DNA of 64,000 nucleotides from Rhodosalinus sp041365695 (GCF_041365695.1 NZ_JBGFSJ010000007.1:62001-126000), one strand, 5' to 3'; positions 43,242 through 51,362 are shown, counted from the first letter of the stretch. Made by a program: numbers and translations. Notes: generated from the letters alone by a model not told the origin.

Positions 43242-43601
43242 TCATGCCCATGGGTTGTCCTCGAACGCCTCGGGGAAGGCGCGTCGCGCCGCCGTCGCGT
43301 CCAGCACGAGCCGCGCGTCATAATCGGCCGGATCGAAAGGATCGTCGGCGGGAAGCACTTCTCGGCCAAAAAGCCAGCTGAGACGACCGGCATCGAGGTT
43401 GCCGCGCGGAAAGGGCGTGTCACCGAAATGATGCCACAGCGCGGCGACGAAGACCGTGTCGGCGCGGCGGTCGGCCGGCCTGCGGTCTGCGTGGCGTTCG
43501 CGGCGGATGATCGCGGTGGCGCCCTTCGGGTTCGCCCGCCGGATGGTGAACTGGTAATCGGTGCCGGGCAGCCGGCCGGGAAAGCCTCGGTGCTTCAGCA
43601 T
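43242..43601 (-). CDS. Uncharacterised 119-residue protein
   Basis: No family is recognised. The protein begins MLKHRGFPGRLPGTDYQFTI, is rich in Arg and Asp, and contains VFVAALWHHFGDTPFPRGNL and a C-terminal AARRAFPEAFEDNPWA. There is no signal peptide or membrane helix. It is bounded downstream by a strong terminator. Its start codon lies inside the 3' arm of a long hairpin (43598-43629), which would hide both start and the GGGGG ribosome site in mRNA. That could mean translational control, or that the true start is elsewhere; no better in-frame start is obvious. Confidence 0.6.
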   Translation of the reverse strand: MLKHRGFPGRLPGTDYQFTIRRANPKGATAIIRRERHADRRPADRRADTVFVAALWHHFGDTPFPRGNLDAGRLSWLFGREVLPADDPFDPADYDARLVLDATAARRAFPEAFEDNPWA

Positions 43602-43629
43602 GGCCGCCCCCGCGTCGGGGTGGCCATGC
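43598..43629 (-). promoter_or_regulatory. Hairpin covering the start codon of the 119-residue gene
   Basis: On the minus strand the eight-base arms GCATGGCC (43629-43622) and GGCCATGC (43605-43598) pair, with inner CCCC/GGGG pairing around GACGC. The ATG at 43601-43599 lies in the second arm and the GGGGG just before it in the inner stem. There is no T run, so it is not an obvious terminator. Confidence 0.4.
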
Positions 43630-43646
43630 CGCGTGCGAGCGTGGCG

Positions 43647-43994
43647 TCAGGTGCCGGCGCCCGTCTGCTGGTTGTTCTGGTTCTGATTTTCGTTCTGGTT
43701 CCGGTTCTGGTTCTGGCCGGGCGCGGTACCGGGGGTTTCGGGCGTCTCCGGTGTCCGGGTTCCGTTACCGTAACCCGGCTGGCCGGGCGTGCGCTGGCCC
43801 ACGGGGATGCAGACGATCTGACCGCTCGCGGTGCTCGAAACGGCGTACCCGTCCGGGCAGCTCGCGCCGCCGAACTTGTCGAATGTCGGTTGAACGTAGA
43901 CGGGCTGGGGCGCGGCTTGCTGCTGCTGCTGTCCGCAGGCGGCGAGGCCGGCGCAGAGCGCGGCGGTAACGATGAGGGACCTGATATGAGCCAT
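43647..43994 (-). CDS. Lipoprotein with CGQQQQQ start and Asn/Gln-rich tail
   Basis: The 115-residue precursor has a type II signal (MAHIRSLIVTAALCAGLAAC; lipobox LAAC), then GQQQQQAAPQ. The middle domain is KFGGASCPDGYAVSSTASGQ and IVCIPVGQRT, with one Cys pair that may form a disulfide. The tail from about residue 80 is low-complexity Pro/Thr/Glu, then an Asn/Gln-rich run near 95-110 encoded by a degenerate hexanucleotide-like repeat. It shares CGQQQQQ with the 48-residue lipoprotein next upstream, so they are probably related. Function unknown. Confidence 0.83.
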   Translation of the reverse strand: MAHIRSLIVTAALCAGLAACGQQQQQAAPQPVYVQPTFDKFGGASCPDGYAVSSTASGQIVCIPVGQRTPGQPGYGNGTRTPETPETPGTAPGQNQNRNQNENQNQNNQQTGAGT

Positions 43995-44084
43995 TTGACA
44001 TCCTCCGGAATGGCGATGAGCGAAGTACCGCACGGCTTCGCTTGCGCACAGAAAGGATGCTCAGCCCGCCGTGGCGGTGAAGGC

Positions 44085-44108
44085 GGGACGGACCCATGGG
44101 CCCGTCCC
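44085..44108 (-). terminator. Possible terminator hairpin after the 48-residue lipoprotein gene
   Basis: Seven-base arms GGGACGG and CCGTCCC enclose a loop containing GGGCCCATGG-like sequence. It follows the stop by ten bases, but no T run follows, so termination is uncertain. Confidence 0.4.
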
Positions 44109-44117
44109 GAAGCCGGC

Positions 44118-44264
44118 TTACTTGTACTTGCCGGTGCTGGTCGGTTCCTGCGTGATCGGCTCGGGCTCGACCACGATGAACTCTTCCTGCTGCTGCTGCT
44201 GGCCGCAGGCCGCGATGACGGCGGTGAAGCCGAACAGTGCGCACAGCTTGACGATCTTGGCCAT
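44118..44264 (-). CDS. 48-residue lipoprotein
   Basis: This very short frame begins with a convincing type II signal peptide MAKIVKLCALFGFTAVIAAC (lipobox IAAC, Cys20), giving a mature peptide of 29 residues: GQQQQQEEFIVV, then EPEPITQEPTSTGKYK. A purine-rich stretch lies upstream (AACAGGAGTAAC before the ATG), a good ribosome site. The post-lipobox GQQQQQ is shared with the neighbouring 115-residue lipoprotein. It is acidic and probably tethered to the inner face of the outer membrane. Function unknown. The 214 bp upstream (44265-44478) contain no other gene. Confidence 0.8.
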   Translation of the reverse strand: MAKIVKLCALFGFTAVIAACGQQQQQEEFIVVEPEPITQEPTSTGKYK

Positions 44265-44478
44265 TTGTTACTCCTGTTTAAGTTTGTAGCGCGCCGACGC
44301 ACCAACTTGTCCGCCGAACACGCCGGAGAGGCACGGGTCACCTCCGGGCAACCTTGGTGCAAATTACGGCAATCCATGAAGGAATCATATGCCGCATGCG
44401 CGATGCGCCGGGGTTGTGGCCCGAATGTCGCATCCGCGTCCGAAAAACCGCGAAAAACCACCAGATCTTGAGGGCACA

Positions 44479-44853
44479 TCAAAAAGCCTCCCAGATGCAG
44501 CGATCTTCGGCGACCGTGTAGGACTCGAAGAATTGCGCCACGCTGGCATCCCGCGCTCCGAATTCCACGAGCTTTTCCGACAGGCTGACGACCACCCTGG
44601 GACGCTCCGGCCCGGCGTCGCGCAGATCCGGCACGGCGACCGACTCGCACAGATGCGCCATGTCGGCCATGCGGGTTTCGAAGTCGAGCGTCGCGGCCTT
44701 CGGGGCCAGGAAACGGTATCGCAGGACCGGCCCCTCGGCCATCATCTCCTCGATGATCTCGATCCGCGTGACCGGCTGGCCCGAGGGCACCGGCACGGTG
44801 CCCTCCGCGGCCGCGACGCCCGCCGCCGCGATCAACAAGAGCGCCGGGCGCAT
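44479..44853 (-). CDS. DUF6497-type exported protein
   Basis: The 124-residue precursor has a signal peptide (MRPALLLIAAAGVAAA) and a domain starting EGTVPVPSGQPVTRIEIIEE. It continues LRYRFLAPKAATLDFETRMA, DMAHLCESVAVPDLRDAG, VVVSLSEKLVEFGARDA and ends in the conserved DRCIWEAF, where the two Cys may pair. I assign DUF6497 from memory; the function is unknown. The ATG at 44853 overlaps the preceding stop and a GTG three bases upstream is possible. It lies in the pccB-pccA interval as in related genomes. Confidence 0.83.
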   Translation of the reverse strand: MRPALLLIAAAGVAAAEGTVPVPSGQPVTRIEIIEEMMAEGPVLRYRFLAPKAATLDFETRMADMAHLCESVAVPDLRDAGPERPRVVVSLSEKLVEFGARDASVAQFFESYTVAEDRCIWEAF

Positions 44854-45197
44854 CACCGGGCCGGCCCCGCATATGCGGTCCATCGCGCCCGGCGCACCGG
44901 GCAGGCGAGCAGCTCGGCAAGCCGCGCCTCGACGCTGGCACGGGGAAGCGGGCCATCCACCCGGCCGCCCGCCGTCACCCGAAGCCCCTGCCCCTCCGGC
45001 GCGATCTCGACGCTCGGCGCGAAGCCGCGCAGCCGGCGCAGGGCCCGCCAGACGTCCTGGCGCACCGCGCGCGCCAGGCGCGGGGCCGAGACGCGGGGCA
45101 TCCGGCAGCTGGCCGCTACATCCCAGCGCACGGGCAGGCGCCGCGCCAGCACGAAGCGATCGCCCTCGAAGGCGCCGTGCCAGCCCGCGCGGCTCAT
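44853..45197 (-). CDS. Uncharacterised 114-residue protein coupled to the DUF6497 gene
   Basis: The protein begins MSRAGWHGAFEGDRFVLARR and is Arg-rich, with LPVRWDVAASCRMPRVSAP and LARAVRQDVWRALRRLRGF. The end is PVRRARWTAYAGPAR. There is no signal peptide or membrane helix and no recognised domain. It lies 79 bp after pccB and overlaps the DUF6497 start, so pccB, this gene and the DUF6497 gene probably form one transcript. Similar arrangements in relatives support a real gene. Confidence 0.72.
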   Translation of the reverse strand: MSRAGWHGAFEGDRFVLARRLPVRWDVAASCRMPRVSAPRLARAVRQDVWRALRRLRGFAPSVEIAPEGQGLRVTAGGRVDGPLPRASVEARLAELLACPVRRARWTAYAGPAR

Positions 45198-45276
45198 CGG
45201 GCGCCCCCCGGCACGGCCGGGCGCCGCAGGCCATCGCGGGCGGGGGTCTTCGAAGCGGCAAGACGCATCGGAACGC

Positions 45277-46809
45277 TCAAAGCGGAATGTTGTCGTGCTT
45301 CTTCCAGGGCGTTTCCACCTTCTTGTTGCGCAGGCTCGCGAAGGCGCGGGCGACGCGCATCCGGGTGGAGCGGGGCTGGATCACCTCGTCGATGAAGCCG
45401 CGCTCGGCCGCCACGAAGGGGTTGGCGAAGCGGTCCTCGTAATCCTGGGTGCGCCGGGCGATCTTGTCGGGGTCGCCGAGTTCGGAGCGGTAGAGGATCT
45501 CCACCGCGCCCTTCGCGCCCATCACCGCGACCTCGGAGGTGGGCCAAGCGTAGTTGAAATCGCCGCGCAGGTGCTTCGACGCCATGACGACGTAGGCACC
45601 GCCATAGGCCTTGCGGGTGATGACGGTGACCTTGGGCACGGTGGCCTGCCCATAGGCGAAAAGGAGCTTCGCGCCATGCTTGATGATGCCGTCGTATTCC
45701 TGCTTGGTTCCCGGCAGGAAGCCCGGCACGTCCACGAAGGTCAGAAGCGGGATCTCGAAGGCGTCGCAGAAGCGCACGAAGCGCGCGGCCTTGCGCGCCG
45801 AGTCGATGTCGAGGCAGCCGGCCAGCACCATCGGCTGGTTCGCCACCACGCCGACCGTCCGCCCTTCGAGCCGGATGAAACCGGTGATGATGTTCTTCGC
45901 GAAATCCTCCTGGATCTCGTAGAAATCCGCCTCGTCCGCGACCTTCAGGATCAGCTCCTTCATGTCGTAGGGCGTGTTGGCGTTTTCCGGCACCAGCGTG
46001 TCGAGCGAGGGTTCCACGCGCTTGGGATCGTCGAAGAAGGGCCTGACGGGCGTCCCGGCGCGGTTGTTGAGCGGCAGGAAATCCACGAGCCGGCGGACCT
46101 CCGCCAGCGCCTCCACGTCGTTCTCGAAGGCGCCGTCGGCGACCGAGGATTTCCGCGTGTGGGTGGTCGCGCCGCCCAGTTCCTCCGCCGTGACATGCTC
46201 GTTCGTCACCGTCTTGACCACGTCGGGGCCGGTCACGAACATGTAGGAGGAATCCTTCACCATGAAGATGAAGTCGGTCATGGCCGGCGAATAGACCGCC
46301 CCGCCCGCGCAGGGGCCCATGATGACGCTGATCTGCGGGATGACGCCCGAGGCGAGGATGTTGCGGTCGAAGACGTCGCCGTATCCCGCGAGGCTGTCCA
46401 CGCCCTCCTGGATGCGCGCGCCGCCCGAGTCCTTGATGCCGATGACGGGCGCGCCGTTCTGGATCGCCATGTCCATGATCTTCACGATCTTCATGGCATG
46501 GGTCGCGGACAGCGAGCCGCCCAGCACGGTGAAGTCCTGCGCGAAGACATAGACCTGGCGGCCGTTGACCGTGCCCCAGCCCGTGACGACGCCGTCGCCG
46601 TAGGGCTTGGAATCCTCCATTCCGAAATCCGTGCAGCGATGCGTGACGAACATGTCGAACTCTTCGAAGCTGCCCTCGTCGAGCAGCAGTTCGATACGCT
46701 CGCGGGCCGTCAGCTTGCCCTTGGCATGCTGGTTGTCGATCCGCGCCTGGCCGCCACCGAGACGTGCCTCGCCGCGGCGGGTCTCGAGTTCCTGCAGGAT
46801 GTCCTTCAT
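45277..46809 (-). CDS. pccB: Propionyl-CoA carboxylase beta (carboxyltransferase) subunit
   Basis: PccB transfers the carboxyl group from biotin on PccA to propionyl-CoA, giving methylmalonyl-CoA. The 510-residue protein has two crotonase-fold carboxyltransferase domains: GVDSLAGYGDVFDRNI and MGPCAGGAVYSPAMTDFIFM in the first; FVDVPGFLPGTKQEYDGI and RKAYGGAYVVMASKHL in the second. The C-terminus KVETPWKKHDNIPL is typical. The ATG at 46809 fits relatives. TTTGCAAA octamers about 75-115 bp upstream suggest control by the ScfR regulator encoded at 48292. Confidence 0.97.
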   Translation of the reverse strand: MKDILQELETRRGEARLGGGQARIDNQHAKGKLTARERIELLLDEGSFEEFDMFVTHRCTDFGMEDSKPYGDGVVTGWGTVNGRQVYVFAQDFTVLGGSLSATHAMKIVKIMDMAIQNGAPVIGIKDSGGARIQEGVDSLAGYGDVFDRNILASGVIPQISVIMGPCAGGAVYSPAMTDFIFMVKDSSYMFVTGPDVVKTVTNEHVTAEELGGATTHTRKSSVADGAFENDVEALAEVRRLVDFLPLNNRAGTPVRPFFDDPKRVEPSLDTLVPENANTPYDMKELILKVADEADFYEIQEDFAKNIITGFIRLEGRTVGVVANQPMVLAGCLDIDSARKAARFVRFCDAFEIPLLTFVDVPGFLPGTKQEYDGIIKHGAKLLFAYGQATVPKVTVITRKAYGGAYVVMASKHLRGDFNYAWPTSEVAVMGAKGAVEILYRSELGDPDKIARRTQDYEDRFANPFVAAERGFIDEVIQPRSTRMRVARAFASLRNKKVETPWKKHDNIPL

Positions 46810-46882
46810 CACGCCTCCCCTTCGTGCCGGTTCGGCAGACCTTAACGATGGGCCGCCCGGCGAAAAAGGAAAAACGGGCAAA

Positions 46883-46890
46883 TTTGCAAA
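46883..46890. promoter_or_regulatory. TTTGCAAA octamer upstream of pccB
   Basis: This perfect octamer lies 74 bp before pccB, followed by degenerate copies (AGCAAAG at 46895, ATGCAAAT at 46916). PccR of Rhodobacter sphaeroides binds two such octamers four bases apart, as I recall. Only one perfect copy is present here, so the site is a candidate. Confidence 0.55.
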
Positions 46891-46991
46891 GCCAAGCAAA
46901 GGGCTCTGCGCTAACATGCAAATCGGCAAAGATCGTCCCCGCGGCAGCCGGGCGATGGACATTCATGCGGCGCGGGCCTAACCGGTATGGC

Positions 46992-48206
46992 ATGCCCGCC
47001 CTTCCCGAGGTCCGGTTCCTGTCCCGGACGACGCCACCACACCTCTTCACGCTCATCACGCTGACCGGCATGTCCGCGATGGCGATGAACGTGTTTCTGC
47101 CCAGCCTGCCCTCCATGGCCGAGCATTTCCGCACCTCCTCCGCGGTGATCGGGCTTTCGGTCGGCCTCTACCTCGCGGTCAGCGCGGTGATCCAGGTGCT
47201 GGTGGGGCCGATCGCGGACAATCTCGGCCGCCGCCCGGTGACACTCGCCGGGCTCGGCATCTTCTGCGTCGCCACGCTGGGCTGCATCTGGGCGCCCAAC
47301 GCGACCGTCTTCCTGGTCTTCCGGATGATCCAGGCCAGCGCCGCCGTCGGCATGGTTCTCGGCCGCGCCGTGGTGCGCGACATGGTCCCGGCAGAGCGCG
47401 CCGGCTCCATGATCGCCTTCGTGACCATGGGCATGGCGGTGGTGCCGATGATCAGCCCCGCGATCGGCGGCTTCCTCGACGCGGCCTTCGGCTGGCAGGC
47501 GAATTTCTGGCTGCTCTTCTGGATGGGCGCGGCCGTGCTGGCGCTGGTCTGGCTCGACCTCGGCGAGACCGGCCAGCGCGGCGAGATCAGCCTCGCCGCG
47601 CAGTTCCGCCAATACCCCGAGCTTCTGCGAGCGCCGCGCTTCTGGGGCTACAGCGTCGCCTCGGCGCTCGGTTCGGGCGCCTTCTTCGCCTATCTCGGCG
47701 GCGGTCCCTTCGTGGGCACCGAGGTCTACGGCCTCAGCCCGCAGGAACTCGGCCTCTACTTCGGCGCCCCGGCGGTGGGCTACTTCCTGGGCAATTTCCT
47801 GTCGGGCGTGGCCTCGGTGCGCTTCGGGATCAACGCCATGGTGCTCTGGGGCACGGCCTGCGTCACGCTGGGATGCGCGGCCTCGCTGGCGGTCGTGCTG
47901 GCCGGGGCGTCCTCGGCGGCCAGCTTCTTCGGCTTCATGTTCTTCGTGGGTCTCGGCAACGGGATGTCGATCCCCAACGCCACGGCGGGAATGCTGTCGG
48001 TGCGCCCGCATCTCGCGGGCTCGGCCAGCGGCCTGGGCGGCGCGATCATGATCGGCGGCGGCGCGGCGCTTTCCGCGCTGGCTGGCCTCGCCCTCGGCCC
48101 CGGCTCCAGCGCGGCGCCGCTTCTGGTCATCATGGGCGGCTCGGCGGCGCTCGGCGTCGCCGCAATCCTCTACGTCATCCGCCGCGAGCGACAGCTCGGG
48201 ATCTGA
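46992..48206 (+). CDS. MFS transporter, Bcr/CflA drug-resistance type
   Basis: The 404-residue inner-membrane protein has 12 predicted helices and the family hallmarks: MNVFLPSLPSMAEHFRTSSA after helix 1, GPIADNLGRRPVTLAGL (motif A) and RMIQASAAVGMVLGRAVVRD (motif C region). Bcr/CflA proteins export drugs or small metabolites by proton antiport; the substrate here is unknown. The ATG at 46992 is chosen by homology, with an ATG at 46965 possible; neither has a strong ribosome site. It stands between pccB and pccR, divergent from pccB, so its control by PccR or a link to propionate is possible but unproven. Confidence 0.9.
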   Translation: MPALPEVRFLSRTTPPHLFTLITLTGMSAMAMNVFLPSLPSMAEHFRTSSAVIGLSVGLYLAVSAVIQVLVGPIADNLGRRPVTLAGLGIFCVATLGCIWAPNATVFLVFRMIQASAAVGMVLGRAVVRDMVPAERAGSMIAFVTMGMAVVPMISPAIGGFLDAAFGWQANFWLLFWMGAAVLALVWLDLGETGQRGEISLAAQFRQYPELLRAPRFWGYSVASALGSGAFFAYLGGGPFVGTEVYGLSPQELGLYFGAPAVGYFLGNFLSGVASVRFGINAMVLWGTACVTLGCAASLAVVLAGASSAASFFGFMFFVGLGNGMSIPNATAGMLSVRPHLAGSASGLGGAIMIGGGAALSALAGLALGPGSSAAPLLVIMGGSAALGVAAILYVIRRERQLGI

Positions 48207-48223
48207 TCGGGGTTGGCAGGACG

Positions 48224-48235
48224 GCTTTGCAAAGC
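48224..48235. promoter_or_regulatory. GCTTTGCAAAGC palindrome upstream of pccR
   Basis: A perfect 12-bp palindrome contains the TTTGCAAA octamer, 57 bp before the pccR start, with CTGCAAA further on at 48256. It matches the octamer upstream of pccB and suggests autoregulation by PccR. Confidence 0.6.
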
Positions 48236-48291
48236 TATCGCTGGGAAACGCGAAGCTGCAAACCCTCCCGCGCCGCCACGAGTCGCCGCCC

Positions 48292-49683
48292 ATGCCGCCC
48301 AGAAAGCTTTTCGCAGGCGCGAAACTGCGCGAGATCCGCACCCGGATGGATCTCACCCAGAAAGCGTTCGCCGCGAAACTCGGCGTGTCGCTGCCCTATC
48401 TCAACCAGATGGAGAACAACAATCGCCCGCTTTCCACCACGGTGGTGCTGGCGCTGGCCGAGGAATTCGGCTTCGACGTGACCGAACTCGGCTCGGGCGA
48501 AGCCGAGCGGCTGGTCTCGGACATGCGCGAGGCGCTGGCCGATCCGGTCTTCGCCGATCCGCCGCCGGTGGCCGATCTCCGCCTCGCGGCGTCGAACGCA
48601 CCCGCCCTCGCCCGCGCCTTCCTCGGGCTTCACCGCGCCTATCGCGAGGTGCATGAGCGCCTCGCCTCCCTCGACGAGGCGCTGGGGCGCGAGGATGCGC
48701 GCGTCCGGCCCTCGCCCTGGGAGGAAGTGCGCGACTTCTTCCATTATTGCGACAACTACATCGACGCGGTGGACCGCGCCGCCGAGCGGTTCGCGGGCGG
48801 CGACGCGATGGCCGGACCCGCGCGCGCCGAGGCGCGGCTGGCGGAGGCCGGCGTGACCGTCACGCGCGAGGACACCGACGGGTTGCGGCAGTACGATGCC
48901 GCGACGAAGCGGCTGGTGCTGTCGTCGCGCGCCGCGCCCGAGACGCAGACGTTCCAGATGCTTCTTCAGCTGGCGCTGCTCACGCAGAGCCCCTTGCTGG
49001 AGGCGACACTCGATCTCGCGCGCTTCCGCACGGGCGAGGCCCGCGACATCGCCAAGATCGGGCTCGCCAACTACTTCGCCGGCGCCGCGATGATGCCCTA
49101 TGGCGCCTTCCTCGCGACCGCCCAGCGGACGCGCCACGATCTCGAGCTCCTCGCGCATCGCTTCGGCGCCTCGATCGAGCAGGTGGCGCACCGCCTCGCC
49201 ACGCTTCAGCGTCCCGGCGCGAAGGGAATCCCGTTCTTCTTCGTGCGCGTCGATCAGGCCGGCACGATCACCAAGCGTCATTCGGCCACCCGACTTCAGT
49301 TCGCGCGCTTCGGCGGCGCCTGCCCGCTCTGGAACGTGCACCGCGCCTTCGAGACGCCGGGGCGTTTCCTGCGCCAGCTCGCCGAGACGCCGGACGGCGT
49401 GCGCTACATCTCGCTCGCGCGCGACGTCTCGAAGCCGGGCGGGCGCTTCGGCGCGCCGACGCGCCGCTTCGCCATCGCGCTGGGTTGCGAGGTGGCGCAT
49501 GCGGGCGCGCTCGTCTACGCCGACGATCTCGACGTGGAGAACGCCCGTGCCTTCGAGCCCATCGGCATCTCCTGCCGGATCTGCGAGCGCACGGAGTGCC
49601 ACCAGCGCGCGGTTCCGCCGCTCGAGCGGCGGCTGCGCGTGGACCCCGACCGGCGCGGCGTCCTGCCCTATCACGTGGAGTGA
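48292..49683 (+). CDS. pccR: Short-chain fatty acyl-CoA regulator PccR (ScfR family)
   Basis: ScfR proteins sense acyl-CoA levels and control carbon assimilation; PccR regulates pccB. The 463-residue protein has an N-terminal XRE helix-turn-helix (about 10-65; LREIRTRMDLTQKAFAAKLG), an IrrE/ImmA-like middle domain without an intact HExxH zinc motif (IGLANYFAGAAMMPYGAFL) and a C-terminal DUF2083 domain ending CRICERTECHQRAVPP. The location beside pccB and the two TTTGCAAA sites support the PccR assignment over the related MccR and RamB. The ATG at 48292 is the natural start. Confidence 0.92.
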   Translation: MPPRKLFAGAKLREIRTRMDLTQKAFAAKLGVSLPYLNQMENNNRPLSTTVVLALAEEFGFDVTELGSGEAERLVSDMREALADPVFADPPPVADLRLAASNAPALARAFLGLHRAYREVHERLASLDEALGREDARVRPSPWEEVRDFFHYCDNYIDAVDRAAERFAGGDAMAGPARAEARLAEAGVTVTREDTDGLRQYDAATKRLVLSSRAAPETQTFQMLLQLALLTQSPLLEATLDLARFRTGEARDIAKIGLANYFAGAAMMPYGAFLATAQRTRHDLELLAHRFGASIEQVAHRLATLQRPGAKGIPFFFVRVDQAGTITKRHSATRLQFARFGGACPLWNVHRAFETPGRFLRQLAETPDGVRYISLARDVSKPGGRFGAPTRRFAIALGCEVAHAGALVYADDLDVENARAFEPIGISCRICERTECHQRAVPPLERRLRVDPDRRGVLPYHVE

Positions 49684-49758
49684 GACGTCAGCGGTCGGGC
49701 AAGGCGGCATCGGCCGGAGCGCCATATTGCCGCCAGAAACGCCTGCCATTGTGGCGGC

Positions 49759-50232
49759 ATGAACAGTCAGGCCGAAATTCCGGGCGCGGGCGATCCGAGC
49801 CCGCTGCGCCAATGGGGCGCCTGGGCCGTGCTGGCCGGCGTGGCGGGCCTCGTGCTCGTCTTCGTCCAGATCGTTGGCCCCACCCTCGAGCCCACGCCAT
49901 CGGTGGGCGCGCAGATCGGCGAGATCGCGGGAGAGATAAGGCGATCTGCCTGGCGCTCCTTTTTCGGCCTGTCCGCGCCCGAGCCGGAGCCATCTGCCCT
50001 CACGGCATGGGCCGCACTCGCCATCGCGGCACCGCTTCTGGGTATCGCAGCACTCGTCCTGGCCGCGATTTCGGCCATCGCGCGCGAGAATCGGCGCTAT
50101 GCGGCCTACGGCGCCAGCCTCGGCGCCGCCGCGATCACCTTCCAGTTCATCTGGCTGGTGGCGCTTCTGATCGCCTGCGTCGTGCTGCTCGTCGCGATCA
50201 TCGAGAACATGGGCGACATCTTCGGCATCTGA
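49759..50232 (+). CDS. Uncharacterised three-helix membrane protein
   Basis: The 157-residue protein has hydrophobic helices at about 20-41 (WAVLAGVAGLVLVFVQIV), 85-108 (WAALAIAAPLLGIAALVLAA) and 120-150 (AAAITFQFIWLVALLIACVV), and a soluble loop with PSVGAQIGEIAGEIRRSAW. No family is recognised. It lies 75 bp after pccR on the same strand; the gap contains no obvious terminator. Function unknown. Confidence 0.75.
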   Translation: MNSQAEIPGAGDPSPLRQWGAWAVLAGVAGLVLVFVQIVGPTLEPTPSVGAQIGEIAGEIRRSAWRSFFGLSAPEPEPSALTAWAALAIAAPLLGIAALVLAAISAIARENRRYAAYGASLGAAAITFQFIWLVALLIACVVLLVAIIENMGDIFGI

Positions 50233-50295
50233 GCGGTCGCGGGTCAGCGCCGCCATCGCAGGTCCTCCCCACGACGACGCGCCGGCAGGCAGGCG

Positions 50296-50544
50296 TCAGG
50301 CCTCGGTTCCGGCCTTCAGGTAGGCGTAGATCTCGTCCTTGAGGCCCGCGCGCTCCTTGCGCAGCTGCATCTCGGCCAGTTCTTCCACCGGTTCCACATT
50401 GGTCTCGGCGCGGTGCACCTGCCGGTTGAGGTCGTGATAGCGGTCGGCAAGCTTGGCGAAATGCGCGTCCGACTGCTTGAGCGCGCTGATCTTCTCTGCG
50501 AATTCCGGAAATTCTTCGTGCAGCTCGTGCGGCGTATGGGACAT
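50296..50544 (-). CDS. YdcH-family (DUF465) small helical protein
   Basis: The 82-residue protein is all alpha-helical: MSHTPHELHEEFPEFAEKIS, HFAKLADRYHDLNRQVHRAE and MQLRKERAGLKDEIYAYLK follow the DUF465 pattern with its conserved Leu, Tyr and charged residues. Such proteins are found widely in proteobacteria and may be coiled-coil accessory proteins; no reaction is known. Both neighbours are separated by spacer, so it is probably monocistronic. Confidence 0.88.
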   Translation of the reverse strand: MSHTPHELHEEFPEFAEKISALKQSDAHFAKLADRYHDLNRQVHRAETNVEPVEELAEMQLRKERAGLKDEIYAYLKAGTEA

Positions 50545-50633
50545 CTCTTGCGTCTCCTCCTTGTCCTTGGGCTGGCGGCCAGCCTAGGCACGGGGACCTC
50601 GTCCAGCCTTGACCTCGATCAAGCGCGCAGGAG

Positions 50634-51308
50634 CTATCGCATGGCCCGTCGCCAGCCCGCGGCGCGCGCCTCCTGCTCCGAGCAGAACCAGCGCTCTCCA
50701 CGGCGCTCGCTGATGCGGGTGGCCGCGTAGTCGCGCTGACCGGGGACGTGGTAGATCCGCTCGCCGTCGCCGGCGATGTTGCCCTTGATGCGGCAGCGTG
50801 CGGAGCCCGCCTCGGGTCGGGGCGGAGTGGCGCGCCTGTGGGCTTCCGGCGGCACGAAGCGGCTGGCGTGGAGGCCCCGCCCCGCGCGCGCCGCCTCGCG
50901 CTCTACGGGGACGTAGTCGTGCGAGTAGCGCCGGTAGGCGACCGCCACGCCCTCGGCGACGAGCATCGCCCCGATATCCCGGCCGCCCATGTCGCAGCGC
51001 GCCACGATCCGGCCATACCGGTCCTGGTCGCGCTCTGCGCAGACGGCGCGCCGGCCCTCGAGGCGCGCGCGCGCCTCGCGCGACGCCCAGGCGCCGCACG
51101 CCCACTCTCGCCCGTCGGCGCGGCGGCAGGTCTGGTCGTGCTCGGGGGCGTCGATCCCGTGCAGCCGCACCGTCGCCCCGCCCACGCGGAGCGTGTCCGC
51201 GTCGATCACCTGAACGATGCCCGCGGGCCCGGCCGAGGCCCGGAGGCCCGGGACCGCCCCGGCAAGAGCGACGAGGGCCAGAACAAGAATGGAACGAATT
51301 CTTAACAT
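50634..51308 (-). CDS. Exported thermonuclease-like (SNase) protein
   Basis: The 224-residue precursor has a signal peptide (LVLALVALAGAVPGLRASA) and a staphylococcal-nuclease domain: VIDADTLRVGG, VRLHGIDAPEHDQ with Arg48, Asp53 and Glu56, the spacing of the catalytic Arg35/Asp40/Glu43, and DQDRYGRIVARC near residue 97. Mature enzymes of this type degrade nucleic acids in the periplasm or outside. The C-terminal 65 residues (ARCRIKGNIAGDGERIYHVP) form a second small domain found after SNase in many alphaproteobacterial proteins. The ATG at 51308 is chosen over an upstream in-frame start. Confidence 0.9.
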   Translation of the reverse strand: MLRIRSILVLALVALAGAVPGLRASAGPAGIVQVIDADTLRVGGATVRLHGIDAPEHDQTCRRADGREWACGAWASREARARLEGRRAVCAERDQDRYGRIVARCDMGGRDIGAMLVAEGVAVAYRRYSHDYVPVEREAARAGRGLHASRFVPPEAHRRATPPRPEAGSARCRIKGNIAGDGERIYHVPGQRDYAATRISERRGERWFCSEQEARAAGWRRAMR

Positions 51309-51362
51309 TCCGTTAATCTCGCGGGACAAGCCCGCGGGATCAAGCGGTTTTCGCGACCATGC

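Noticed and set aside
48292..49683. pccR read as an ImmA/IrrE metallopeptidase
   Set aside because: The middle domain lacks an intact HExxH motif, and the XRE plus DUF2083 architecture fits an ScfR transcription factor.
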